The notes beneath the pieces were generated by a model. That model did not search any database. It saw only the letters and a program-made list of their open reading frames with translations, and had not been told where the DNA came from. From NCBI GenBank assembly GCA_017450925.1, contig JAFSSS010000056.1, forward strand, positions 1 through 50,577: a DNA stretch of 50,577 bases, read 5' to 3'. This stretch comes from Ruminococcus sp. Its GTDB lineage: Bacteria > Bacillota > Clostridia > Oscillospirales > Ruminococcaceae. The position numbers were made by a program, and so were the translations under genes. Below, in pieces: positions 14,977 to 24,872 of this stretch (within the stretch, counting starts at the first letter, position 1; each line of letters begins with the position of its first letter).

Positions 14977-17900
14977 ATTGACAGAGGGCATAAAAGCCTT
15001 TTTGTATGACAGCCGAAAGAAAGGAGCGCGCTCGGCTGCAGCAGCCGTTTTGGCAGCTGCGGTCATGTTAAGCGTGGTCGCGGGACTTGTACGCCCGGCG
15101 GTGAGTATGACCGGCAGCGTGGAGTTTACGGAGATCACGGGGCCGGTGCTGTATGCATCCGGAGATGCTTTCACTATTCCGACGACGGGCGAGACTCCTA
15201 ACGGTTCAAAGATAGACGATGCTACTGCCAATGTAAACAAAAACGACAGCGGCGATGAGGTTACCGGCGAGTTTGACGGACATACGGTATATCAGTCAAA
15301 GATAGATATCTCGCTGATCGTTGGAAGAGACGATGTTAAGACTTTCTTCGACCCTTCCACCGGAAAGGGCAGCATTGTATTCGATCTGTTTACCGGGGGG
15401 GGTGTGCCCTCTGATTTTTATACCGGCACAGGGCCGGGAGAAAACGCTGAAGAGATCAGCGGACCCGTAAATGCTACGGACAACAGCGGTGTCATAGGTC
15501 AGTATGTATTTGATTTTGCAAATAATAAAGGCCGAATAGAATTTGATTCAGAGAAAAATCCGGGATTCTTTTTCAAAACCAATAACGGCGAGGTCGTGCT
15601 TGACGAAAACGGCAACCCTGTACTGAAGGACAGCGGCATCAACGCCACGATCGGTTTTGAAGCGTGGTGCTGGAATGATGACTATTCTGCAAACGACAGG
15701 ATTATAGAAATTGCCGGCCAGCAGGTCAAGATCCCTTTGAGCGAATACGGAAAGACCTATGATATCGACGTTGAAAAGAAATATAATCAAGATCTTAACG
15801 GCACCAATGCGTCCTTTGGCATAAGCATTTCATCACAGAACGGTGTCAAGGGCGAAATTGCTGTCATAGACGAATTTGAAAGCGATACCATGGAGTTTGA
15901 TCTTCATGAAGGCGACTCCATTGTAATACCGGAAAACGGGGCTGTGCTGACGGTTAAAGGCATAATCTCCAGTGATAAAAAGCAGACACTGCAGGCAACG
16001 ATAACACCGCCGGAGGGCTCCCCGGACTTGTTTAAGAACGGATTCAGCTTTGATTGGAACTGTCCGGTCAAGGTGAAGAGCGATTATGTTGATTCCAGCG
16101 GCAAGGTCACTTCGACTTATGTCGGCGGAAAGAATAAGGTCACAGCCTCTGCCGGAACTGTGACTGATGAAACTCCGGATATTATCTTCAGTGAAAACAC
16201 TAAGGTGGGAGTTCATAAATCTGGTCGTTATGACCCGGAAGACAACACCATTACATGGACGGTAAGCTTGACTAAATCCAACGGCAAATGGCTTTATGGA
16301 AAGATCGAGCTTGACGATTTCCTCGGAGCCGATGAAAACGCAGCGCATCCCGAGCTTGCAGGAGATCCTGTGATCGAAAGGATATCTCCTGCAAACAGCG
16401 GAAATGACGGACAAACATCTCTTACATATGAAAACGGTACCTTTACTGTTGAGTTTGCAAACACGGAACCGTATGATGATAACGGTGTAACGAAGAGCGC
16501 TAATAAGTTCAAGGCAGAAGAAATAGTTTTTACCTACAAGACAAAGGTAAGTGCCGAAGATTACGGCGGCAGTGTCGATAATATCGCCAAAATGAAAGAC
16601 CCGGAAAATCCCGGCAGTTACAATACAGATACCGGGCTCGTAACGGAAAGAATAACCAATCCGACTGTTTCCAAGAGCGGCAGCTATGAAGATGTCGGAA
16701 CAGACGGAACGACCGGTCAGATAATCTGGACGATCACTGTAAATAACGGCAGCCGCCAGGAGCTGGGCGGCTTGAAGCTGACAGATACAGAGACCTGGAA
16801 AAAGGACGGAAGCAGTTCCAACGGTATTCCCGACGGGTCATATACACTTATAGGCAGCAGCGGCAGCGAGATAACCTGCACCGTCAGCGGAGGAGTGCTT
16901 ACTTTTCCTGAAGGCGCACGCGATTCAAGCTATACGCTGACCTATAATCAGAATATAGACAGAACACAGGCTAAGGAGACTACTTACTCAAACAAGACGG
17001 AGCTTAAGACCCCCGAAGGGAAAAAACTAAGCGAGTCTGAAACGCCTGTGGATATCCCCGGAGATTACGGTGTGGAAAAAAGCGGACGCCTTGCGGACGA
17101 CGGATCTGCAGCATACACGATCAGGCTTGAGAACAAGTACGGTACAGAGGTCGAGGATACCGAATTTACAGACGTGTTCAGTGTTCCGAAGAACTGGCGG
17201 ATATCCGATGACAATGTATATTTGGCTGAAAACTACGATTTCAATGTGACCGGAGCCAATAAGGTCGAGAATTTTAACGGCGAGTTGGCAGAAGGACTGA
17301 ACTATTATATCACAGTATCCGGAGATACGGCTACTCTGCATTTCATGTATAAAGGTACCACGACCGGTGACATAACTGTAGGATATTCGGTAAAGCCAAA
17401 GGAAGCAATACAGGCAAATCAGGATATCCGCGAGCTTATTGGCCTTGACTTGAATAACACAGTCAATTGGAACGGCAAGACGGATTCTGAACACTTGAAT
17501 GTTTCACAGCAGCAGTATTCACTTTCGGATAAGCAGGCAAGCTATGACGGCAAAACAAATACCATTACCTGGAGCTTTACGGTCAACAATCCTAACGGAA
17601 TTGACCTTAGTAAGACTAGTAAGATAACTGACAAGAACAGCGGCGTGGAATTCGACGGCCGCGTGGTATTCGATACCATGTTTGAAGAGGGAATGGATCT
17701 GAAGATCTATGTTGACGGAGATCAGACACCTCATGCTGCATCGGAATACGGTACCTACGACGGAACATCTGTGATCAAGGGCAAGACCTACGGACGGTTC
17801 AAATTTAACGAAGGCTCGACTGCAAAGAGCTACAGGTTTGAATATAAGACCAAGGCTGAAAAGTCCTATCAGAGCAGCGACTGGAACACCGACCCCGAAA

Positions 17901-20900
17901 CCCATGAAGTCAATACTGTAAGGTTTGGCAATGAAGAGAAAACAAAGATCGTCAACAGGAACGATATGAACGGCCTCGTTAAGAAGGTCGATAAGCAAGA
18001 GTTGTATTGGACGTCTTGGAACGGCAACACAAAGATCAAGCACTGGGTAACAGATGTCAAGACATACGAGGGTGGTTTCCTGGAATATCCGATAACTGAC
18101 AGCCTGAGCCTTACCCTTGTTAAGAGCGACAACACGGAGACAGCATTGAGTGCAGAAGGTATCGAGCATTATATGACAGCAGCTCAATGCAGCTTTAGTG
18201 GAATGACAATAACTGCAAGGGATAATAACAACAATGGAGTGACGGCGGATCTTTCAACACTGTTTGACCTTGAACCCGCAGGGGCGGAAGGCAGGTACAC
18301 CGGGTTTACCCTCAAGGCAAAGACCGGACTTTCGGAAGAAAACGAAAGCATTCTGAAAAGCATTGTTTCTCTTTCCATACAGTATGAAACGACATTTGTG
18401 GGCAAGGACCAGATCTATAAGGCAGAAGAGATCGGCTCCGGAGAAAGCGTTCGGTTCAGAAATACCGTGGAATTTGCTGGCAGCTCCGATAACGATAACT
18501 ATGAAGATCTGAAAAAGGAAAAAGGCATCAGAAAGCTGGCCGACAATATCAACGGCAGCGTTGAACTAAGAGACCTTGAGCATCATGACGGCTATTATTA
18601 CATTTCCTACAGGCTGAAGGTGAATGAAAACAGCGTTTATGACGCTTCAACACTTGTTTCTGCAGTTGATACGCTTCCTTTGAAGTTTGAATTTGACAGC
18701 GCTTCATACGTTGATAATACCCAGAATTCAGCTCTTAGTGAAAACGGCAGCGAAACCCAGTTGGGGTATCAGCTCGGCGATGAGGATGGTCATAAGACTG
18801 TGACCTTCTATATTCCGGGGGATGTTCATCAAGGCAGATCGGCAGATATCACATATAAGGTGAAGATATCGGAAGAGGATATCAGATCTGCAATGAAGAA
18901 TGCCGAAGACCCTGCATATAGAGCATTGAACAGAGCAGAGTTTGACAACCGTGTTGATTTTGACGGGACTTTTGATACAGCACCCGTTACTGTCATAAAC
19001 AGCGACAGCGGCCTTACTAAGGGCGGAAAGGTAATCGAGGATCAATACAAAAATATTGTTGAATATACACTGGATATAAACGAGGAAAGAGAAGACCTAT
19101 CGCCCGACAGTGACACCGTTGTACTGACGGATATATTCAACGGGCACAATAATCAGACCAGTTCAGCGGAAAACCCCATTCTGATCGAAGATATAGGCTA
19201 TGACAACATCAAGGTCTATGAGGTCAAAGAGGACGGAAGCGAGGTCGAGCTTGACGGAAAGCTCTATAAAATGGAGAAGCCGGTCAAGAGCAATGTTGAT
19301 GTTGTGGCTGTCTGGGAGCAGAGCCAGGGCAATCCCCGCGGAAAGGGCGATGTTTACTCTTTCAGCATGGAGCTTCCCGACAATATGCATATCAAGATCG
19401 TTTACAGATACTCGTTTGAGCTTAATCAGTGGGCGGTAAATTACGGAATGACAGGCAAAAGTCTGACGCTTACAAACTATGCCAGAATAGGCTCACAGAC
19501 CTCCGGAAAGACGGATGAGACCAGAGTAGAGAGCGTTAAGAAGGTTAGCAGCTCCGGTACTGCGAGCATCGCACCGTATCTTAATCTTCGCAAGATCAGC
19601 TCACAGAACTGGAACAACACTCTTGAGGGAGCCAAGTTCAAGCTTTGGCGAATGGATAAGAACGGAGATATCACTTGTCTGACAAGCATTAAGAGCTTGG
19701 ATTCGATCAAATTTATTCATGATGACGGCACGACTGAAAACACCACGGCAAAGCTTGGTATTTTCGGCGAGGGCGATCCGGAGATACTGAAAACAGACAA
19801 AAACGGAAAGTTAGATCTCCCGACACTTATGGATTTAGATGAATCGGTAAGTCCGAACCAGATAAAGTATAACCATGATTACCTGTACTGGCTGGAAGAG
19901 ATCGAGTCACCTCACGGCTATTATCTTACAGACAAGACCATAAAGTATTTCTTCTATGAAGTTCCGGAGGGTAAGACGGCAACTGCAGTAAAACCCGGGT
20001 CAGCAATAAATGAAGCGGTAAAGCAAGGCTTGACGACTGAAGATAATATTCACCCGCTGATGGCAAGGTCCACTATAGAACTCAAGAATGACATGATGGA
20101 GTTGGATGTGGAAAAGACCTGGCTGGATGCTCCCGGTGAAGATCTGGACGAGATAACAGTCGATCTGTGGGCATCTGATACGAAAACAGAGGAGTTTGAC
20201 ACAACCGGCAAGACCCCGATACAAACTCTGAAGCTTAAAAAGTCAGACAACTGGAAAGGAAGCTTCGATACCTCTGAACTTGACAGCACAAAGTACTATT
20301 ACATTACCGAGGAGGAGGTCCCCGGTTACTATGCAAGCTACACAGAGACCGGCTTGAGAAACGGTACTTTTAAGCTGGAAAACAAGAAGATAGACCTTGA
20401 TATTCAGAAGTACTGGAATGATCCTTATACAGAAGCCAAGCCTAAAGACGTAAAGGTTGATATCTACGAATCAGATGTTAAGCCGGCTGACAGGAACGTG
20501 CATTTGGTGACAGTTCATCTGTATGATACAGCTAACAGAGACTACGGGACCTATGCTTATTCTGTAAAGGATAATTCAGATTTCAAATTTGATGTAGTTT
20601 TCAGCAATCCAGCTACTAATAGTGAGTATATTCAGTATCGAGAAGGTGTACAAGATCGAAATAATGAAGCTTATGAATCTAAGACTTGTTATTACGATAA
20701 TAACACACATAAGTATTCGTTCTTCTTTGAAAGCACTGAAAAGATTACTAAAGACAGAGAACTTGCTGTACAGTTCGGAAATATGACAAATAATGATGTT
20801 TTCTATAGCATCAATGTTGTTGATGAATCAGTTCTTGAACATAACACAAGTTCGGGTGTGGATACCACTGATACGGAACACTTCACGAAGATCACCGACG

Positions 20901-21976
20901 AGCCCATAGTACTGACAGCGGCGAACAGCTGGCACAGCGATCTTAATGGTCTGATCTTCCACGAGAATAAATACTATTATGCTGTGGAGCAGACCAATGA
21001 GAAATACACTGTTGATTATCTGCTTAACGGTGTCAGCAGGGAAGGCACGATGAAGCTGATAAACAATGACAAGCCTTCCGGCAACATCGAGGTCAAGAAA
21101 GCTTGGCTTACGGAAGAGCTGGCGCAGGGCAAGACCAAGGTCGATTACACGATCTACGGATACGCACTGGATTCAGCCCCGGCTGCACAACCGGCGAGTG
21201 AGTATAGTCAAGACAGCGGCGTTGAAGTTTATGTAAAAATTAATGACCAATCCGAAAGCTATAAATATGCCTTAGAAAAGAAGTTCATAGGACAAATTGG
21301 TAAGACGTATGTAGTAACTTATTCTGGAAGAAATGATCTCAATGTACAGAATGATGGATTCTATGTAAACGGACAATGGACAAGAACAATTAGTAAAGAT
21401 GGCAATACAGTAACTTTGAAATTCACAATCAATAATACTGATCAGGATGGAAAAGTTAAAGTGGTGTCAAATGTTTGGTATTCGAGTGGAACTGAAGAGT
21501 ACAGTATGGTATGTACTGAAGAGAATAATCCTAATAATATAATTACTATGATTGGATCAGATGCAAGCTTTGGCGGCAATAAGACCTACCCTGCTGTTAC
21601 CGTAAAGCGACCGACGGATGCCGATCCGGTCGTTACGGAAAATCTGACTGTGGAAAAGGGCAATGACGACAGTTGGACGGGCGTTCTTTCGGGGCTGCCG
21701 CTCACCGATGAAAACGGCAAAAAGATCTACTATTATGTAGTCGAAAAGACGTCTAACGACTATGTGCCTATAGACTACAGCGACAACGGATTTGCACTTG
21801 AAGCAAAGGAAACGAATTCTGTAACAGTCACCAACGGCCCCAATAATTCACCACCGTCCTACGAGCTCCCCGAATCCGGCGGAGAGGGAACCGCGAGGTT
21901 CCTTGCTGCGGGCGGCGCACTGATGCTCGGTGCGGCAATGTACTACATCATTCGTAAACGTAAGGCTTCTGCCTAA
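14969..21976 (+). CDS. Giant pilus tip or ancillary adhesin with isopeptide-type repeats and Cna_B domains
   Basis: This 2335-residue surface protein has a signal peptide (about 20-48). Roughly eight beta-sandwich repeats follow, with signatures such as VHKSGRY, VSKSGSY, VEKSGRL and LTKGGKV followed by TITWTV-like strands, as in DUF11 and isopeptide-forming adhesin domains. A SpaA-type domain (LEGAKFKLWRM) and three Cna_B domains come next (DVEKTWLD, DIQKYWND, EVKKAWLT). The C-terminus is LPESG, a hydrophobic helix and RKRKA, a sortase signal with Ser in place of Thr. AGGAGG lies 7 nt before ATG 14969; a GTG one codon earlier is too close. Cna_B domains 2 and 3 carry AT-rich insertions. A run of eight Gs occurs at 15395-15402. 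The large size and first position among the pilins suggest a tip adhesin. Confidence 0.9.
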   Translation: MNRLTEGIKAFLYDSRKKGARSAAAAVLAAAVMLSVVAGLVRPAVSMTGSVEFTEITGPVLYASGDAFTIPTTGETPNGSKIDDATANVNKNDSGDEVTGEFDGHTVYQSKIDISLIVGRDDVKTFFDPSTGKGSIVFDLFTGGGVPSDFYTGTGPGENAEEISGPVNATDNSGVIGQYVFDFANNKGRIEFDSEKNPGFFFKTNNGEVVLDENGNPVLKDSGINATIGFEAWCWNDDYSANDRIIEIAGQQVKIPLSEYGKTYDIDVEKKYNQDLNGTNASFGISISSQNGVKGEIAVIDEFESDTMEFDLHEGDSIVIPENGAVLTVKGIISSDKKQTLQATITPPEGSPDLFKNGFSFDWNCPVKVKSDYVDSSGKVTSTYVGGKNKVTASAGTVTDETPDIIFSENTKVGVHKSGRYDPEDNTITWTVSLTKSNGKWLYGKIELDDFLGADENAAHPELAGDPVIERISPANSGNDGQTSLTYENGTFTVEFANTEPYDDNGVTKSANKFKAEEIVFTYKTKVSAEDYGGSVDNIAKMKDPENPGSYNTDTGLVTERITNPTVSKSGSYEDVGTDGTTGQIIWTITVNNGSRQELGGLKLTDTETWKKDGSSSNGIPDGSYTLIGSSGSEITCTVSGGVLTFPEGARDSSYTLTYNQNIDRTQAKETTYSNKTELKTPEGKKLSESETPVDIPGDYGVEKSGRLADDGSAAYTIRLENKYGTEVEDTEFTDVFSVPKNWRISDDNVYLAENYDFNVTGANKVENFNGELAEGLNYYITVSGDTATLHFMYKGTTTGDITVGYSVKPKEAIQANQDIRELIGLDLNNTVNWNGKTDSEHLNVSQQQYSLSDKQASYDGKTNTITWSFTVNNPNGIDLSKTSKITDKNSGVEFDGRVVFDTMFEEGMDLKIYVDGDQTPHAASEYGTYDGTSVIKGKTYGRFKFNEGSTAKSYRFEYKTKAEKSYQSSDWNTDPETHEVNTVRFGNEEKTKIVNRNDMNGLVKKVDKQELYWTSWNGNTKIKHWVTDVKTYEGGFLEYPITDSLSLTLVKSDNTETALSAEGIEHYMTAAQCSFSGMTITARDNNNNGVTADLSTLFDLEPAGAEGRYTGFTLKAKTGLSEENESILKSIVSLSIQYETTFVGKDQIYKAEEIGSGESVRFRNTVEFAGSSDNDNYEDLKKEKGIRKLADNINGSVELRDLEHHDGYYYISYRLKVNENSVYDASTLVSAVDTLPLKFEFDSASYVDNTQNSALSENGSETQLGYQLGDEDGHKTVTFYIPGDVHQGRSADITYKVKISEEDIRSAMKNAEDPAYRALNRAEFDNRVDFDGTFDTAPVTVINSDSGLTKGGKVIEDQYKNIVEYTLDINEEREDLSPDSDTVVLTDIFNGHNNQTSSAENPILIEDIGYDNIKVYEVKEDGSEVELDGKLYKMEKPVKSNVDVVAVWEQSQGNPRGKGDVYSFSMELPDNMHIKIVYRYSFELNQWAVNYGMTGKSLTLTNYARIGSQTSGKTDETRVESVKKVSSSGTASIAPYLNLRKISSQNWNNTLEGAKFKLWRMDKNGDITCLTSIKSLDSIKFIHDDGTTENTTAKLGIFGEGDPEILKTDKNGKLDLPTLMDLDESVSPNQIKYNHDYLYWLEEIESPHGYYLTDKTIKYFFYEVPEGKTATAVKPGSAINEAVKQGLTTEDNIHPLMARSTIELKNDMMELDVEKTWLDAPGEDLDEITVDLWASDTKTEEFDTTGKTPIQTLKLKKSDNWKGSFDTSELDSTKYYYITEEEVPGYYASYTETGLRNGTFKLENKKIDLDIQKYWNDPYTEAKPKDVKVDIYESDVKPADRNVHLVTVHLYDTANRDYGTYAYSVKDNSDFKFDVVFSNPATNSEYIQYREGVQDRNNEAYESKTCYYDNNTHKYSFFFESTEKITKDRELAVQFGNMTNNDVFYSINVVDESVLEHNTSSGVDTTDTEHFTKITDEPIVLTAANSWHSDLNGLIFHENKYYYAVEQTNEKYTVDYLLNGVSREGTMKLINNDKPSGNIEVKKAWLTEELAQGKTKVDYTIYGYALDSAPAAQPASEYSQDSGVEVYVKINDQSESYKYALEKKFIGQIGKTYVVTYSGRNDLNVQNDGFYVNGQWTRTISKDGNTVTLKFTINNTDQDGKVKVVSNVWYSSGTEEYSMVCTEENNPNNIITMIGSDASFGGNKTYPAVTVKRPTDADPVVTENLTVEKGNDDSWTGVLSGLPLTDENGKKIYYYVVEKTSNDYVPIDYSDNGFALEAKETNSVTVTNGPNNSPPSYELPESGGEGTARFLAAGGALMLGAAMYYIIRKRKASA
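15395..15402 (+). repeat. Poly-G tract (8 G) in the adhesin gene
   Basis: Eight consecutive Gs lie at about codon 143. Losing one G would shift translation to a TAA at 15468-15470; gaining one would hit TGA at 15412-15414. Either change would leave only a short secreted fragment. This is the typical layout of a slipped-strand phase switch. Confidence 0.8.
20500..20880 (+). other. AT-rich insertion within adhesin Cna_B domain 2
   Basis: The segment interrupts a Cna_B domain between DIYESD and PIVLTAANSW. By hand count 20581-20820 has 31% GC (75 of 240), against 58% for 20881-20940. It encodes a beta-rich stretch of about 120 residues with KYSFFFES and DVFYSINVV. Codon use differs from the flanks, suggesting separate origin. 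Confidence 0.7.
21190..21590 (+). other. AT-rich insertion within adhesin Cna_B domain 3
   Basis: The segment lies at the same point of the next Cna_B domain, after YTIYGYALDS. By hand count 21241-21540 has 33% GC (98 of 300), against 58% for 21121-21180. It encodes about 130 residues with TVTLKFTINN and EEYSMVC, loosely alignable to the insert in domain 2. Confidence 0.7.
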
Positions 21977-22026
21977 ACGTTTATATAAAAAGTAACTAAA
22001 TCCAAATTTTTAAGGAGTGTTTTAAC

Positions 22027-23838
22027 ATGAAAAAGACTAAGAGATTTGCAGCTGCGGCAGCAGCAATGGCACTGGCTGTTTCTATGGCAACCGTGACTGC
22101 TTTCGCAGAATCCCCGGGGGGTACCACTGGTGGAATATCGGCTGGTACTCAGGTAACACCGGCGGGAACAACAGCTACAACGACCGTTAAAGCTAATGAT
22201 GCCGGCGTTAATCACACCTTTAAGGCCTATCCGATCTTCACTGGCACCATTGACGGCAGCAAGATATCTAATGCAGCAGTGGGCGAAGTTTTCACACTGG
22301 CGAAGATCGCGGCTGCAGCAGAGGCAGATGCAGGAGCTGATCTCAATACCGTTCTTGCTAAAATTGAGACTTTTGACAGCGACACAGCACTCGCTTTTGC
22401 TAAGAAACTTGCTAAAAATATTACAGCACAGACCGCAGGCACCGTTATCACAAAGGAAGGCGTATCGCTTAATAGCGGTTACTATCTGATCGTTGAGGAC
22501 AACAAGGACGGTAATAATACTAATTCACTTACTGCTAACATCCTCAAGGTAGTGGGCGGAACAGAACTTGAGGTCGCTTCCAAGACCGATGCTCCCAAGC
22601 TTGAAAAGAAGGTCGGCGAGGAGAAGGCAGAATTGGATGCTAAATACGGCAACGAAGGCAACTACAACTATAATGATGTTGCTGACCACAGCATTACAGA
22701 GCAGGTTCCCTTCAAGCTGATCGGCACCATGCCCTCCAATCTTGCAAATTATGACCACTATATGTATAAGATCACAGATACATATGATGACGGTCTGACC
22801 ATTGATCCTGCTACTATAGTTGTAAAGATCGGCGATACAATTGTTTACAATGCAGCAGAAAAAGACACCACAAAGAAATCTCATCCCACTAATGCAGATG
22901 ACTATGGTCTTACTGTAAAAACTGCTACCACTGCAAACGGCGGCACTTTCGTTGTAAACTTTGTTGATATCAAGGCTTTCGGCGTTACAGATAAGTCTGT
23001 TGTTACAGTTGAGTATAAGGGCTGCCTCAATGCCAATGCAGAGATCGCTACAGATCATGAAATGAACGGGGCACATCTGACCTATTCCAGAAACTTTGAC
23101 AGCGATGTTGAGTGGACAGCATACGACGGTTCCGATAATACGGAAAAACCCTCTCCCGATAAGCCCAATCATCCCGACACACCTAATAATTCAACAGAAG
23201 AAAAGCCCAACGGTGATGAAGAAACCAACAACAGCAACGACTCTCCCGAGGATAAGGTAATTCTTTATACCTATGAACTCGATATCCAGAAGACGGACGG
23301 CCAGACTGCAATAACCGGCAATGCTGCCAAGGTTGCAGAGTTCACAGTTAAGCAGGGCGACAAATACATCAGCGTTGATACGAATAACAAGGTATCCGGT
23401 TTCGGTGATACTGAAGTGCGCATCAACCTTGATGAAACTGGCAAACTGAAGATCGTTGGCCTTGATGACGGAATTTACACCATTACAGAGGTTACACCTC
23501 CTACAGGCTACAGACTTCCCGAAAAAGCATCTTTCACCGTTGAGATCACAGGCGGTATTATTACAAAGCAGGACTGGAATACATTTACTCCGGAAACCGC
23601 TTATGATGTTACGGAACAGGATATCACTATCGACGGTGACGGCGCTGTCAATGTTAAGAACCCGAACAAAGATGAAGCCGGACTTTATTCAGCTGATCTT
23701 GTGAATGCGGCTATCGGTTCTCTACCCGAGACCGGCGGTATCGGAACAACAATGTTCTATGTAGGCGGCGGCGTTCTGGCTGCTGCTGCCGGCACTATCC
23801 TTATCGCTAAGAAGAGAAGCAAGAAGGAAGAGCAGTAA
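22027..23838 (+). CDS. Major pilin (LPETG, isopeptide-forming fimbrial subunit)
   Basis: This 603-residue protein is likely the pilus backbone. Residues 1-27 are a signal peptide ending AFA. The N-terminal domain has HTFKAYPIF and GYYLIVEDN. The segment SKTDAPKLEKKV precedes a fimbrial D2-type domain (ADHSITEQVPFKLIGTMP...YKITDTYDDGL), where the Lys-rich stretch may hold the lysine used for polymerisation. A Pro/Asn/Glu linker (about 378-415) leads to a Cna_B domain with the E-box YTITEVTPPTGY. The C-terminus is LPETG (about 565-569), a helix and KKRSKKEEQ. The ATG follows AAGGAG. It lies 50 nt after the adhesin and before the class C sortase, as in other pilus operons. A G6 run follows the signal peptide. 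Confidence 0.93.
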   Translation: MKKTKRFAAAAAAMALAVSMATVTAFAESPGGTTGGISAGTQVTPAGTTATTTVKANDAGVNHTFKAYPIFTGTIDGSKISNAAVGEVFTLAKIAAAAEADAGADLNTVLAKIETFDSDTALAFAKKLAKNITAQTAGTVITKEGVSLNSGYYLIVEDNKDGNNTNSLTANILKVVGGTELEVASKTDAPKLEKKVGEEKAELDAKYGNEGNYNYNDVADHSITEQVPFKLIGTMPSNLANYDHYMYKITDTYDDGLTIDPATIVVKIGDTIVYNAAEKDTTKKSHPTNADDYGLTVKTATTANGGTFVVNFVDIKAFGVTDKSVVTVEYKGCLNANAEIATDHEMNGAHLTYSRNFDSDVEWTAYDGSDNTEKPSPDKPNHPDTPNNSTEEKPNGDEETNNSNDSPEDKVILYTYELDIQKTDGQTAITGNAAKVAEFTVKQGDKYISVDTNNKVSGFGDTEVRINLDETGKLKIVGLDDGIYTITEVTPPTGYRLPEKASFTVEITGGIITKQDWNTFTPETAYDVTEQDITIDGDGAVNVKNPNKDEAGLYSADLVNAAIGSLPETGGIGTTMFYVGGGVLAAAAGTILIAKKRSKKEEQ

Positions 23839-23872
23839 TAATTCAGTACAATAATAATTCGTTATCCTGCGT

Positions 23873-23892
23873 CCGGCGGTGAAAGCCGCCGG
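23873..23892 (+). promoter_or_regulatory. GC-only hairpin between major pilin and sortase
   Basis: CCGGCGG-TGAAAG-CCGCCGG forms a perfect 7-bp stem of G and C only, without a T run, just upstream of the sortase ribosome-binding site. It could block exonucleases, partly attenuate transcription or mark a processing point, giving more pilin than sortase mRNA. Confidence 0.6.
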
Positions 23893-23909
23893 GCATTAGG
23901 GAGGGCCCC

Positions 23910-24869
23910 ATGAGAAAGGAAAAGAAGAAAAGAAGCATCTCAAATATCCTTCTGGTCATCATTTTTCTGGTGGGACTCTCCGTAATGCTGTACCCGGTCA
24001 TCAGCGACTGGTGGAATTCCAGAACTCAAGGAAAGGTCGTTGCAAATTATCAAAAGGCAGTAAGCGACTTGAATAAGACCGACGAGGAGGCTATTCTTGA
24101 ACGGGCACGCAAGTATAACAGAGCGCTGGCATCGCTGTATAATCCCATAGTCGATTACGAACAGATACCGGATTATGACGATATCCTCGATATTACCGGA
24201 ACCGGCGTAATGGGCGTTATTAATATCCCTGCTATCGGTGTTGAGCTGCCGATATATCACGGCACCAGCGAGGGTGTTCTGAATATCGCAGTGGGACATT
24301 TGCAGGGCTCATCGCTGCCGGTCGGCGGCAGAGGGACTCACGCCGTGATCTCCGCTCACAGAGGCTTGCCCTCGGCAAAGCTGTTTACCGACCTTGACAA
24401 GCTCATTGTCGGTGACGAGTTCACGGTGACGGTGTTGAGTACGGTCTATACCTACGAGGTGGATAATATTTTCATAGTTCTTCCCAGCGAGACGCAGAAC
24501 CTCGCTATCGACCCCGGCAAGGAGCAGCTTACACTGATGACCTGCACGCCCTACGGGATAAACACTCACAGGCTGCTGGTGCGGTCGCACAGGATAGGAA
24601 CGGCGGCTGCGGCTTCCGAGGAGCAGGATAAGCCGGAGGTCAAGGTGCTGCCGGATGCGGTCATGGTGGATTCGCTTTCGGTCGTACCGTTTGTTGCGGC
24701 ACTGCCGGTGGCACTGCTGCTGGGCTGGTGGATATTCGGCGGGCGCAAAAAGCGGCATCTGCCGGAGGATCTCCGGCTTGAGGAAAACAGTGATAACAAG
24801 GATAACGGTCAAGACGATCCAAAAGATACCCCGAAGCCGGAGGAACAGGCTTCATCGGAGGAGGAGTAA
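23910..24869 (+). CDS. Class C (pilus) sortase
   Basis: This 319-residue transpeptidase joins pilin subunits through LPETG and a lysine. An N-terminal membrane helix (about 12-30) is followed by the sortase barrel, with catalytic His150 in SAHRG, Cys212 in LTLMTC and the Arg in RLLVRSHR. A second helix (about 255-278) and a basic/acidic tail follow, as expected of class C. No DPF/W lid motif is seen in the usual place, where IPDYDD occurs. AGGGAGG precedes the ATG by about 6 nt. It lies between major pilin and minor pilin genes and ends 3 nt before the next start. Confidence 0.93.
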   Translation: MRKEKKKRSISNILLVIIFLVGLSVMLYPVISDWWNSRTQGKVVANYQKAVSDLNKTDEEAILERARKYNRALASLYNPIVDYEQIPDYDDILDITGTGVMGVINIPAIGVELPIYHGTSEGVLNIAVGHLQGSSLPVGGRGTHAVISAHRGLPSAKLFTDLDKLIVGDEFTVTVLSTVYTYEVDNIFIVLPSETQNLAIDPGKEQLTLMTCTPYGINTHRLLVRSHRIGTAAAASEEQDKPEVKVLPDAVMVDSLSVVPFVAALPVALLLGWWIFGGRKKRHLPEDLRLEENSDNKDNGQDDPKDTPKPEEQASSEEE

Positions 24870-24872
24870 GAC

